Source: Prostheceraeus crozeri | Lineage: Eukaryota > Platyhelminthes > Polycladida > Euryleptidae | Reading direction: 5' to 3' | DNA: 64,000 nt | Assembly (NCBI GenBank): GCA_907163375.1 | Contig: CAJQUW010006804.1 | Coordinates: 124,001-188,000 of the forward strand | In this document: positions 9,153 to 19,290 of the stretch, in pieces | Layout of the letters: each line of letters begins with the position of its first letter | How positions within the stretch are numbered: position 1 is the stretch's first letter | Position numbers and translations under genes: made by a program | The notes under the pieces: model-generated | Seen by the model: the letters and a program-made list of their open reading frames with translations, nothing else | Databases searched by the model: none | Told to the model about the DNA's origin: nothing

Positions 9153-10526
9153 CAGGGTGAGTAAAAAAGAGTTATTTGCTTATTATAAGTTACAATAAAA
9201 TGCAACAACAAGCGGTTATAAACATGGGCAAAGCTGCAGAGACCTTTCAACAGCGACTCAAATTGAGCACCTTCCTGCTGAATGCAAAGAGAGCATCGTC
9301 GAACAAATGAGTCATAGGCCTTCATGCAGGCGTTAGATGTGAAAGAAGTAATTTCCTCTCGAATGCAGGCTGTCAGTTCTCTCGTATTTCTTGGCAGTCG
9401 CGCATACACTCGGTCTCTTAACGCTCACCACAGGAAGAAGTCGCAAACAGTAAGGTCTGGAGAACGGGGTGGCCACTCAACTGGTCCTCTTCGACCAATC
9501 CACCGACCCGGTCAGATTTTCGTCGAGGATTCTTCGACTTGCGTTGCTGTAGTGGGGAGGGGCTCCATCCTGTTGATAGAATCTGCTCTGGTTTTCGTTT
9601 CGTCGCAAGAAGGGAATAACATGCTGTTTCAGAACATTGCAGTACCGATCGCTGTTCATCGTTAGTTCACTGATGTCGTAACTCAGCACTCCAGTATGGT
9701 CTATCATGGCCCATACAGTGACAGATCTCCGGTCATGAAGCTTTTCGACGAAAGCTTTAGGGTTCTCAGTGCTCCAGTAGTGCAGATTGTGCTTATTTAC
9801 AGTTCCATTCACATGAAAGACAGCTTCGTCGGAAAAAACTATTCGGAGATGGAATTGAGGATGCTGAAGTGAGGAATTGAGGATCCATTGACAGAATTCG
9901 AGACGTCGGTCGTGATCGTCATCTGAGAGTTCCTGGACGAAGGTTGGCTTATAGGGATGATACTTTTTCTTATGAAGACAGCGAACGACGCTACTTTGCG
10001 AGACTCCAAGCGTGTTGCTTATGCGACGCGTAGAAACGTTCGGGTCATCTTCAATTATCGGCTTGATGGAGGTAAAGATATCGTCACCTGTAGCCGTCAC
10101 TGGACGACCACTTCCATTTTCACGCTTATTCATATCCCCATACGTAAGGAATTTCTTCATCCAACGATGGACTGTCGGTGGATGTGGGGCTTCCTCATGA
10201 AATTCATCCATGTATTTCCTCCTTGCTTCGGACACATTGTTGAATGTAACCGCCCATGCAACAAGCCTTGCCTTCCTTTCCATCATAGTTTGGCATGAAT
10301 GAAGCACTAAATGAATACTTGTACATACACTTGTATAAACTATGTACAGAAGCCATTCGTTCGATGATATGAATTCGAATTTTTTGAACAAAGAGCATTG
10401 ATTTGGTGCTTGGATATGGAAAATAAAACCATAGAAATTCAATCAGTCAACTTGAGAAAGAAATCAGAATGACAATTCAGATAGATTTTTCACAAACTTC
10501 AAATAACGTTTTTTTTACTCACCCTG
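9153..10526 (-). mobile_element. mariner-type DNA transposon (1374 bp) with TA target duplication
   Basis: Terminal inverted repeats CAGGGTGAGTAAAAAA at the left (9153) and its complement TTTTTTACTCACCCTG at the right (ending 10526), with TA on both sides (9151-9152, 10527-10528). Copy A of the Polinton has the uninterrupted sequence TATACTTCGAGAG at the matching site (3899-3911), which confirms the right border and the TA duplication. To the left of 9151 no homology to copy A is visible, so the insertion sits exactly where Polinton copy B stops. Confidence 0.92.
9300..10286 (-). pseudogene. mariner-type transposase, frameshifted near its end
   Basis: A single frame from ATG 10286 to 9477 covers about 270 residues. 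It holds an N-terminal HTH (HRWMKKFLTYG), a GSGRPVTATGDD linker, a second HTH (SNTLGVSQSSVVR), then the DDE core: IVFSDEAVFHVNG (first D) and QQDGAPPHYS (second D). A frameshift near 9485 moves the rest to another frame, where EWPPRSPDLT and CDFFLW give the third Asp, followed by a stop. Spacing from second to third Asp is about 42 residues, closer to the DD41D group than to classic DD34D mariner, but the frameshift makes the count uncertain. Confidence 0.85.
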
Positions 10527-10591
10527 TACTTCGAGAGTAAGTAGACATAACTCGAAAACCAATTGTGCTACGATCAAGTACCATTGCATCT

Positions 10592-11002
10592 TTAAGTTTC
10601 TTTTATAGAAAGTTGAATGTGAATATGTGAAATTGCTTCAATCACTAGACTGCTACCATAATGGTTAAATGCATCAAGACGTTGAGCAATTTTTCCCATA
10701 TGTATTTCAAAAAATTCTTCAGGATTATCTACAACTTCCATTGAATAGGAAGCAAAGTGGAAGAAACGATGTTCTACCTCTTCTTTCCTAAAATGACTGA
10801 AATGAATTTTCGCAACTAATCGCGCCATTGCAATTTTATCAGAAAACGTATCCATTAACTTCAAAAATAGTGTGCTAGTATCACCAATAACTGATTTGAT
10901 GTTAATCTCATCTTTATGAAATGTTATCACATAATGTTGAATAGTCCCTTTTAAACTTTGTCTATGAAAACGCAATGTTCCACAATCATTTGAGAAAGAC
11001 AT
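10592..11002 (-). CDS. 136-aa Polinton protein resembling a PolB N-terminal domain, copy B
   Basis: Intact and the same length as the copy A protein. It starts MSFSNDCGTL; the frame is open 28 codons further upstream, but the shared start in both copies favours this Met. Conserved landmarks are ARLVAKI, FHFASYSMEVVDNPEEFF and YGSSLVIEAI. It ends QLSIKET. The next ATG downstream opens the MQWYLIVAQ peptide, as in copy A. The function is unknown; a link to replication is inferred from the resemblance to Polinton PolB N-terminal regions. Confidence 0.62.
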   Translation of the reverse strand: MSFSNDCGTLRFHRQSLKGTIQHYVITFHKDEINIKSVIGDTSTLFLKLMDTFSDKIAMARLVAKIHFSHFRKEEVEHRFFHFASYSMEVVDNPEEFFEIHMGKIAQRLDAFNHYGSSLVIEAISHIHIQLSIKET

Positions 11003-11089
11003 TGCCATCCTGCATCTATTCCTCCAATTGCATGAAAAACAGCAAGTCTTTACATAAAGCTTTAATTGAATGACTTCTTCAAGCATGTA

Positions 11090-11620
11090 TTACAAATTTT
11101 GGGTTTGAAACAAATAAAATAGATACAGTTGGTAACTATCATACAGAGAGCAATGAAAACCAAACCTTACTTTGGCAGTGTTGAGGTAAGGAGGAAAAGA
11201 ACATTGATTATGAATGTAACTACTACAACAAACATTTGAAATGGGAACACTCACTTCCTTGAAACGTTTCGTAACTTCATGATAGTGTTGATTAACTCTA
11301 CTATCCCAAGGTGGAAGTAGAATATCATTAATTACTAGATTAGGAAAAAGCTTTCTCTCCTTGGAGGGATCATTACAAAAGATACGTACAACATTAAAGG
11401 CTGCTAGCCATCTTTTAAAGTCAATAAGAAGAGCAATTTCACTAGGAAGACCAAAGTCTTGTAAATATTGTTGATTAAGTCCATGAATATGCTTTCTCGC
11501 CCATCCATCAGCTTTGGGATCACAATTGCCTTGATGATGATAAACACTAACAATCTGATATGAGCAATTGTCCATGGCAATAGCACTGAGCTCCTGTACA
11601 GGATCACCCTCACAATCCAT
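11090..11620 (-). CDS. DEDDh 3'-5' exonuclease-like protein, 176 aa, copy B (intact)
   Basis: Opens MDCEGDPVQELSAIAMDN: the D-x-E of exonuclease motif I followed by a beta-strand/helix pattern (EL-AIAMD) typical of DnaQ/ERI-1-type folds. WARKHIHGLN near residue 41 fits the loop after motif I. A mid-protein Asp motif is less clear (AFNVVRIFCNDPSKE). Motif III is FGFHCSLYDSYQLY near residue 160, with H-x4-D as in DEDDh enzymes. Cys residues CCSS and HNQC lie between. It would trim DNA or RNA 3' ends and may serve replication or counter host RNA. It is undamaged, unlike copy A. Confidence 0.6.
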   Translation of the reverse strand: MDCEGDPVQELSAIAMDNCSYQIVSVYHHQGNCDPKADGWARKHIHGLNQQYLQDFGLPSEIALLIDFKRWLAAFNVVRIFCNDPSKERKLFPNLVINDILLPPWDSRVNQHYHEVTKRFKEVSVPISNVCCSSYIHNQCSFPPYLNTAKVRFGFHCSLYDSYQLYLFYLFQTQNL

Positions 11621-11697
11621 AAAAATGATGGTGGATGACTAAAAAGAAAATTACATAGTTTTACTCATCGGATGAAAAATCCTATAACATATTACAA

Positions 11698-14600
11698 CCC
11701 AGTCAACCGGTACACGTGTAATACACGTGTATTTTTTATGTAATTGAAAATACACTACTTTTACACGTGTAATACACGTGTAATCTTTGCATATGAATAC
11801 ACGTGTAGAAATACACCACTTTTACACGTGTAATACACGTGTTATTGCTTATGATCTGTTGCAAAGGTAAATTTTAGAATTTCAATTTTATACGAATGCC
11901 AGGGTCCATGAATCTCAGGTCAGTTATATTCTACTGCAGCTATACACTAAGTGGCAACAACAAGACATCCATATAAACGATTGCTACCACATGAAAATAG
12001 TGCCAAAATTGCACTATCACAACGATTTTGACTATTGATTTGTTGATTCTCTAAATTCACAGAATACATATCCAAACAAATGACTATATGTTATTCATTT
12101 TTGACGAAATTCCTTCTCGGAAGTAATTGAATTTATTCATTTTTTTCATCAACTGATGCGAACAAAGCTTCGTTGATATGTAAATTAATGTTCTTTAAAA
12201 ACATGCAAAATATTTCGTAGGCCAAGAGTTTAATTAAAAACCAGAAATTTAAATTATATTTGCATTTTGTTCAAATGCTGGAGTCCACTTTATTTCGGAA
12301 TAAGTCGCTGTGAAGATTTAGGCTGTAAAAATCCATTTAGAAAAAGTCCTCTGCAATGGAGAATGCATGCTGCAATGTCAAGTTTTCATGTCTTAAAATT
12401 GAAAGTAAGTTGCTTTGTATTCACTCAGGTTTATCCACATTATCTGAGACATTATCAATCATCTGAGCTGCACGATAACTGTTTTCCAATGGACAGAAAA
12501 TTTGTTTCAAAAGCATGCATCGACTTCTATGGTTAACATGTGTTATTGAATTTTGTTTATGGTTCTGTTCAATTTCTTTGTCATCTTCTTAATTAGCTGC
12601 TGATCCTGCTGTCGATTTCTTTGATCATGCATAGAAGTCTATGATCTACATTGCTTTCGAAACTTAGCTACACATGCAGGAACATAGCATATGTTGTGAA
12701 TTCAAATTTGAACAGCTCCGATTCATTCCGATATGTCTGGCTCAATGAAAACTGATCTAATGGAATAATTGAAGTCAAGATGAAGTCAATTTGATGATCA
12801 ATTGGAACATTTGGAAAATGGGACTTGCTCACATTTTGTGACAAATTGGTATCATATTGCTTTACCTGTAATAAAGTCTGGTGAGCTTTGCATTTTGTTT
12901 CTAAGAATATGCATGTCAATATATGTAGAGTATTTTCTCCAGACATATGCGCTTTAAGATATTAATTATTTTGATATTTTCTGCAGTAACAATCGAGTCA
13001 TCACTTATATGTGTATCTTTCTGGAAAGCTGTTTGTCGCATTCCATGTCATACGTCTCACGATTAACATGTCAAGGTCAGAACTTATATATGAATGGGAT
13101 CTTTTAGGATTGAATTCTTTTGTAGTGTACACGAGATTGATTATTTAATATTACAACTGATTTGAATGAGTTTAGTGAATAAAGTTAGTGATTTAAAATC
13201 AATAACGCCGTTTGATATAAACCACAATTCACAAAATGTATCAGAATCTTTTTCCTATTACAAGTTTATATTTTATAAGTTTACAAGTTATATTTTGTAG
13301 ATAAGATTGTTTGTAAATTCAAAATCACCAGGGACGGAGCGAATACGTTGACTGATTTTCTGAAGCTGATTATCAATGACGCATCAAGTGAAGAAATATT
13401 TTCACCCAGTAAATGGCTACTTATCATTTCTGTTTTATAACTGTTTGTTAATCTATTATATTTCAAAAACACCACGTTCATGTTGTAAATTGCTGCTTTG
13501 CTTTCAAAATCGTTTGATACTCTTTTTGAGTTCTTTGCAGAAGCCAACCCCATTGTTCAAACAACTTATATGCGACTGAATGCGATAAAGCCGGAGATTT
13601 TCAGCTAGCCTCCGCTCCTCCTGCCTAGGAGATCATGCGTTTCTTTTGACATGTTCATATCAGCCGGAAACTCAGTCGCCTCAGCTGATAGCTAGAATGG
13701 CAGGTATATCTCCACGAATTGGCAGAAGCTATCATTGATTTTCCGGCTAGAATTTTAACAGAGACATCGGTTTCAGATTCTGGTGCTGAGAACGCTAAGT
13801 TATTTAAATAAATTTCATTTCGAACCTTTCCTGAGACAGATCAATAAAAACGAGTTTCAAGACCATAGGAAGAAGACCTTTGACTAAGAACCAACCTGTC
13901 CATAAAATCAAAACATACCTTGATTATCCTTAATTCGTTATCATTATTTAATTCCTTACTTTTACTGAAGATAATTCATTCACATGTAGCTGTCCTATTG
14001 TATCACTCTCTGGTTTAGATGGGAGATGATTTAGTAAGAGATGTGGAAAAATTTATCTAATTATGAGATTTCTAAAATATGAATTGATCTAGAGATGGAT
14101 TACAAAACATTTAATAAACAAAACAAATTGATAGTAAGAATAATTCACACGGTGTAACTTGGAGAAAAGCACCAATGAAACGCTAGGAGCAACTGAAGTT
14201 TGGATCCATAATTAGGGAATTATATCTAACACTGTTGATGGATTATATCAACCAAATGATAAGCTTTTTCATTCTTATTCTGCATTACAAATTATTGGTT
14301 TGATTGATTTCTTTTTTGTCATTCTACATTTCTGCAGTTTCCTTGTGTTAAGTGATGCATCAGATTTCAAAAACTGAGCATCTGATGAATCCCATCGTTG
14401 CTTTACATTGAATTAAATTTTAAGAAATGCACCGATTTCATGCAGAGCTATTATCACAATCTTTAATGATAAAAATTTCTTTTTCGTGTAAATGATAACT
14501 TTTATATGATATTTATAACTTTATTTTTAATTCATTTCCAGGATTTCTTACCACCTGGATGAATTTTCATAATATTTCCTCAACTCCTGATTGGAAATTT

Positions 14601-15154
14601 GGATTTATGAACTGTGGAATAAAGCTACTTATGAACTTGTCAGACGTCATTGAAGTAAGTGGATGAGATGGTTTTGGCTAGATATGGAATATTTGTGAAT
14701 TCCTGTGATTTACAGTTTCCAATGTCTTTTACTCCACACAATAGTGCTTCTACTTATTCGGTGTCTTATAAACTTTCCTGTTATGGGCTATAGATTTCAA
14801 ATTTGACCGGCCATCTAAAGCGATTTATGTATGTTATACATGCTTAGAGCAAATAGTCAAGAAACGCCGAACTATTCGGAGCAGGATGGTGCAAATATGA
14901 ATTCAGAACAAATTTCTAAGCAATCTAGAGGTTGGGTATGTTCGAAACAATAAAAGGATGAGACGCCAAAATAAACTAGCATTAGATTTTAAGTCGTGTA
15001 AGAGGAGTGTAATTTTGGTGTATTTGTACACGTGTAATACACGTGTATTATATGAACACAAAACACGTGTATTACACGTGTCCGATACACGTGTATTACA
15101 CGGGTCCAATGCACGTGTATTACACGTGTAATACACGTGTACTGGTTGACTGGG
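11698..15154. mobile_element. unclassified 3457-bp TIR element with ACACGTGT arrays
   Basis: Left end CCCAGTCAACCGGTACACG (11698) and right end, read inward, CCCAGTCAACCAGTACACG (from 15154): terminal inverted repeats of about 33 bp with two mismatches. Both subterminal regions (11711-11850 and 15025-15141) are filled with the palindrome ACACGTGT spaced by AAT/ATT. Copy A of the Polinton has the uninterrupted site near 5095, so the insertion is certain. The flanks read ATTACAA and AATATG; a 2-bp AA duplication is possible. No transposase or other recognisable ORF is inside, so it is a non-autonomous element whose superfamily I cannot name. Confidence 0.88.
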
Positions 15155-15403
15155 AATATGAAGAAGGCAACGATGCTGTTCACGACAAAATACACAAATA
15201 ACATGATGACAGCGAAGAAGTAAAATGTATCTGATAAGACCACGTCTACGACACTCAAAGCACATAAGCGAATTGTCATAAGGTAGAGATTGGAAAGGAT
15301 TAACGATTCTCCTTCTTTGATTTGCGTTTTCCGGCAACATTCTTCTCGGACTTGTGCTTCCCACCGCTCTCGTTGAGGATTTGATCAATAATGTTATTAA
15401 CAT
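15155..15403 (-). pseudogene. RING-like zinc-finger ORF of copy B, cut by the nested element
   Basis: Reading from Met at 15403, the frame reaches SLMCFECRRRGLIRYILLLR, then CHHVICVFCREQHRCLL before it enters the inserted element at 15154. The Cys/His pattern C-x2-C-x13-C-H-H-x3-C-x2-C is RING-like. It overlaps the end of the first gene and precedes the exonuclease. Without the insertion the frame would be expected to end within a few dozen codons. Confidence 0.5.
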
Positions 15404-16068
15404 CCGGCTGCTTCGGTATATATAGGATGGATTGAGTATGCATTGCTATAGAGGCCAATTTATTATCCTTATGATAACCATAATATAGTCCGCTTATTGT
15501 GAAACGAATATTCCAAGTGCCTTCTACGAGCTCTTCACACCTGATGGGTGTTATTTGTTCTCCATCCAATCGATAGTAAGAACACCAATGCGATAGTGGT
15601 AGAGAAAGTCGTTCACCTTCCCATATCTTTTATATGATGTATCCTTGTCATCTCTCGCTCTCCACACTTCGTCAAGGGGAGTAGAGATATCCATATTTAG
15701 TGTCACAAATTATTCAATAATGTCAAGCTGGCGACGTATGTAAGGAGCTACAGGAATGATGACATAGTCTCCATACTGATTCCTCTTCACACTCACGTCT
15801 GTGGAAGGGATCATTCCCGTTTCCAGCGCTATAGCATGATCGAATTAGCGTATACCTTGTCTAAATTTACGTTGTAGGGGTGTAGGACTATGTACCTGTG
15901 TTGTTTCCTCCGCCGGTCTCAACTGTAGATGGCCTGATTGTAGCGAACCTTGCACCGTCTGGACATCAGCATCTAGTCTGGTAAGTGATGTAGAAGCCTG
16001 AAAGCGGAAAGATGCGATTAGGTAAACACTCAAGAAAGGAGGTGGAGGGAAGTTTTCCGACTTACCAT
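15300..16068 (-). pseudogene. first Polinton gene of copy B, split, with a 68-bp 5' intron
   Basis: ATG at 16068-16066 is followed at once by GTAAGTCGG. An acceptor CAG ends at 15998, after which the frame reads ASTSLTRLDADVQTVQ to a stop near 15847. Further frames at 15570-15720 and 15300-15569 (IRCEELVEGTWNIRF, basic tail KHKSEKNVAGKRKSKKEN) continue the protein as judged from copy A, so several indels are present. Copy A also has ATGGTAAGTCG at the matching place. No domain is recognised. It is the first gene inside the terminus. Confidence 0.5.
15998..16065 (-). other. predicted 68-bp GT-AG intron directly after a start codon
   Basis: On the minus strand the start codon abuts GTAAGT (16065-16060), and the intron would end in a pyrimidine-rich TTTCAG at 15998. 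Without splicing, the ATG frame stops after about 12 codons in both Polinton copies; with splicing it enters the ORF of the first gene. Confidence 0.5.
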
Positions 16069-16239
16069 TGTAGTTAAAAATTAGGATAGATGAACTGAGA
16101 GAACGTGCGTCCGTCACTTATACGATTCAAAAATAGAATGATTGTCACTCTAAAGTCTCATTATTTATAGGGAAATCCATGATTCTCATTGGATGATGAT
16201 CCTCATTGGACAATAACATCAAGCTGATTCCAAATCTGG

Positions 16240-17286
16240 CCTCCGTTTACCAATCCGAGCCTTCGTTCGCCCGCTGGAGCTGTTTTTTGGAAAATTCTAA
16301 TTTTCCATTTCCTATTTTCTAATTCTATTTTCAATTTTCCAATTTTCTAATTTCTAATTCTAATTCTGGATTTTTCGCCAATCTCCCAAATCTTAAATGG
16401 CGTCTCACATCTAAACGAAGACAGATATGAACAAGCCGTTTCTTTCACTGAATTTGTCTCACTCTTAGCTTTCAAACGAGCTATTGCACGACTTTCTACG
16501 ATCTCTAGAAATAAAGTTGGAAGCAACGCTGCCGAGGGGGGGGACGTCCCAAAAATTTTTTCTCGACAATTGAGCAGGAAATCACCCTACGGATGCAGAA
16601 TTTGACGCTAAATCCGAATCTGGCCTCCGTTTTCCCATCCGATGCTTCGTTTTGGCTCTACAGCCCACAGCCATCCCACATTCGCCGTTAACTCTGTCGT
16701 TTTTCCGAAAAATGTTGAACATTTTTTCCCGCTGATTGAGCTGGAAATCACCCCACGGATGTTGAATTTGACGCTGATTCCAAATCTGGTCTCAGATCTA
16801 CCATTGGAGCAGCTGTTTAGACGCTAGAGCCCAAAACATTCCACATTCGCCGTTAACTCTGTCGTTTTTCGCCAATCTCCCAAATCTTAAATGGCGTCTC
16901 ACATCTGAACAAAGACAGATATGAACAAGCCGTTTCTTTCACTGAATTTGTCTCACTCTTAGCTTTCAAACGAGCTATTGCACGACTTTCTACGATCTCT
17001 AGAACCAAAGTTGGAAGCAACGCTGCCGAGAGGGAGGGAACGTCCCAAAAATTTTTTCTCGACGATTGAGCTGGAAATCACCCCACAGATGCAGAATTTG
17101 ACGTTGATTCCAAATCTGGTCTCAGATCTACCATTGGAGCAGCCGTTTAGACGCTAGAACCCAAAACATCCCACATTCGCCGCTAACTCTGGCGTTTCAC
17201 AACCTGGTCGGCCGCCCAAGTCCACACGGGCAACACTCTCAACCGAGGGAGGGCGCTGTGTTTAAAGTGGCGGTTTGCTTACTACT
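16240..17286. repeat. tandem-repeat-rich right terminal region of Polinton copy B
   Basis: Repeats with a period near 165 bp, marked by CCACATTCGCCGTTAACTCT-like sequence at about 16675, 16841 and 17171 (steps of 165 and 330), plus a longer duplication: TCACTGAATTTGTCTCACTC occurs near 16445 and 16943. Single-base G-rich tracts (16534-16542) interrupt. Parts resemble copy A at 6240-6640, but the 310-bp array of copy A is absent here. No genes. Confidence 0.75.
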
Positions 17287-18078
17287 GGTGAAGTCAATGA
17301 AGAGTTTAATGCCCCTGGTTTATATTAGATTTACTATCAGAGATGTTGCATTCTCTTTCGCTTAAAAACTTTGTATCATAATTTGAATTGGGGCCGTGCG
17401 GGCACTCCGATTTTTGCGGGCAGCGGGCATTCGCCTGCGGGCATGGATATGTACAATAATGACTTAATTTACGAATTCATACCCGGTTAGTGGATATGCA
17501 GGTGGAGATTTATGGCTGGCTACGCTTATCATATAATTGAATCTAGTCACTATCGAATTTAGTCACATCGTATTCCTTTCTGTAATCACTATTTATAATA
17601 CTAGACCGGGCCTACGTCAGTATTCAAATGTGTAAACATCGACCCATCGTCACCTAGCAACTTCGTACAGCGTGATGCTGCTAAAGCGTGTTATAGACTA
17701 ATCATCACAGCAGCAGGATTTTGACTTCCTCTGTGGATTTGTGATATTCTCTAGTTTGATTGGGTTTGTTGATGCAAAAGGCGTGTGTGACGTGTTACGT
17801 TTGACGTCACCTTATGTGACAATACTGACAACGAATTTCTCGATAGTGCAGCTTGTATTATTTCGTCAGATGTGAGAACACCCTGCACTGCCAGATACCA
17901 CGTTTCTCGGAAAAACCAATGTTAGCTAGAAACTTGACATACTAATCTCAGGAGCAATAACTGAACTTCGGGCAATTGGTGCACGGGCGTGGGTATGGAC
18001 CCCCACCCCAGATCATAGTGATTATCCTGAAAAAGAAAGGTCTAAATTGATAGAGATGGTTTAATATGCAATTCTCAC
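17287..18078. other. non-coding stretch between Polinton copy B and the carboxypeptidase
   Basis: No further carboxypeptidase exon could be found. A pyrimidine-rich CAG lies on the minus strand near 18030, but the frame behind it (DNHYDLGW) does not look like the M14 continuation. A short purine-poor stretch with GCGGGCA repeats lies at 17420-17445. Confidence 0.5.
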
Positions 18079-18177
18079 CTTTTCAACCATATATGTCACG
18101 GTAGCAACAGGCAACCATTCTCGTGCATGCAGTCCTGAATTGAAGAAAATAGCCGGCCGATTGGCACCAGTGCTGAG
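18079..18177 (-). CDS. metallocarboxypeptidase exon with HAREW zinc motif (33 aa)
   Basis: Acceptor TTTTTTTCAG ends at 18178 and the donor is GTGAGA from 18078; phase 0 at both ends. Residues LSTGANRPAIFFNSGLHARE lead into WLPVATVTYMVEK. The HxxE of HARE supplies two of the three zinc ligands in M14 peptidases. The usual residue before LHARE is Gly, as here. The sequence is fully open and conserved, with no sign of decay. Confidence 0.93.
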
Positions 18178-18685
18178 CTGAAAAAAATATGTATGCTGCA
18201 GTCAATCGCTGTTATCCATTCCTCCTTGGGCGGAAAATTTTATCCCTGGTTTCTAATCTTTTCATCAGATATTCTTTCACATCTTTGATAATCTTAATCA
18301 TGATTTTGCATTTAGTCTAACAGTGAGTTAAAACCTTACAAAAACCTTTTTAATATTCATTGATCACACGAGTTGTTTACAGAATTGTGCACATTGTTTC
18401 TCACAAGCAAAAAATTTCAAATAGATCCAATGGAGTTCACATCAATGCTAGTGTCGATTTAGAACGGTTCTAAAAGCTACGTGTCTCGCTTATAAGATAG
18501 GAAATTACTGTCCGTCCCCATTGTTTGTTGCTGCAAAGTACATGATAACTAGTCAAAGAAACGAGCGTTTACTCGAGGACATCGGACTTTTCACATGAAA
18601 TGGATCTTTCGATCTCTTCAACCTGCAATACGAGGTTGGTAGTTGGTACCATGAATGTGTTCGGTACATCTATGCGATGATTGTA

Positions 18686-18957
18686 CACTGTAAACTGTGC
18701 AATACCAAGGCTACTTACGAAACCGATGTACAAAACGAGAATAACAAAATGTACGAAATCACTTTTGTTCGTGCTCATACACTACGAAAGCGATTGACTT
18801 TCCTATTGGATTATCTTCATCATCCAATAGGAAAGCTAATCCCTTTCGTACTGCATGAGCACGAACAAAAGTGCTTTCGTACATTTTGTTATTCTCGTTT
18901 TTTGCATCGGTTTCGTAGTCAAAATCAGCCAGCTTTCGTACTCTACAGTTTACGGTG
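18686..18957. mobile_element. 272-bp hairpin MITE with TA flanks
   Basis: Near-perfect fold-back: the left half contains AACAAAATGTACGAAATCAC and GACTTTCCTATTGGAT; the right half contains their complements ATCCAATAGGAAAGC and TACATTTTGTTATTCTCG. Ends are CACTGTAAACTGT (left) and, read inward, CACCGTAAACTGT (right), each flanked by TA. No coding capacity; probably mobilised by a Tc1/mariner-type transposase. The ORFs on both strands merely mirror each other. Confidence 0.82.
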
Positions 18958-19290
18958 TAGACTAAACAGTGTAAAGCCACAAACCTTGACTTGCAATTGA
19001 TTTTCACCAAAAAGTGAAGTTCCTGCTACCACTATATCTATAAATGAGAATAGGTGCATCAGACAATCGTTGTCCTTGAAATGATATATTTATAATATAC
19101 AAAAATATTAACAGATAGTTGCAGAACAATTTTATGACGCAAAAGTGCGCTCATCTGCGGGCACCATATGAAACTTTTCTGTTTTATGTTCTAACATGAT
19201 GTCTATGCCCAGTTTCGAGGGGGTTAGTCTGCACCATTGTACATTTTGTGTTTGGATTAAGCGTCATTGATTGCAAAAATAAGAATCATA

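Larger units (their letters stand above)
10529..17286 (-). mobile_element. Polinton-like element, copy B, left-truncated, with a nested insertion
   Basis: Homologous to copy A positions 3901-7989 in the same orientation: the hydrophobic peptide start (10529-10589), 136-aa protein, exonuclease, RING-like gene, spliced first gene and terminal repeats ending TTGCTTACTACT at 17286. It is interrupted by the element at 11698-15154. The structural block (integrase, ATPase, capsid) is absent, because homology ends at the mariner element. The right terminus lies about 0.8 kb from the last visible carboxypeptidase exon, so the insertion is in or just beyond that gene. Confidence 0.85.

Noticed and set aside
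11711..11850. CRISPR-like or telomere-like array of ACACGTGT words
   Set aside because: Spacing is irregular, there are no unique spacers, and the array forms the subterminal part of a TIR transposon whose empty site is present in the other Polinton copy.
18000..18032. Possible next carboxypeptidase exon after a pyrimidine-rich acceptor near 18030
   Set aside because: The in-phase translation (DNHYDLGW...) does not contain the expected M14 strand or the NPDGY region.
18569..19010. Opposed ORFs of 69-107 codons on both strands
   Set aside because: They mirror each other because the hairpin MITE at 18686-18957 is self-complementary.
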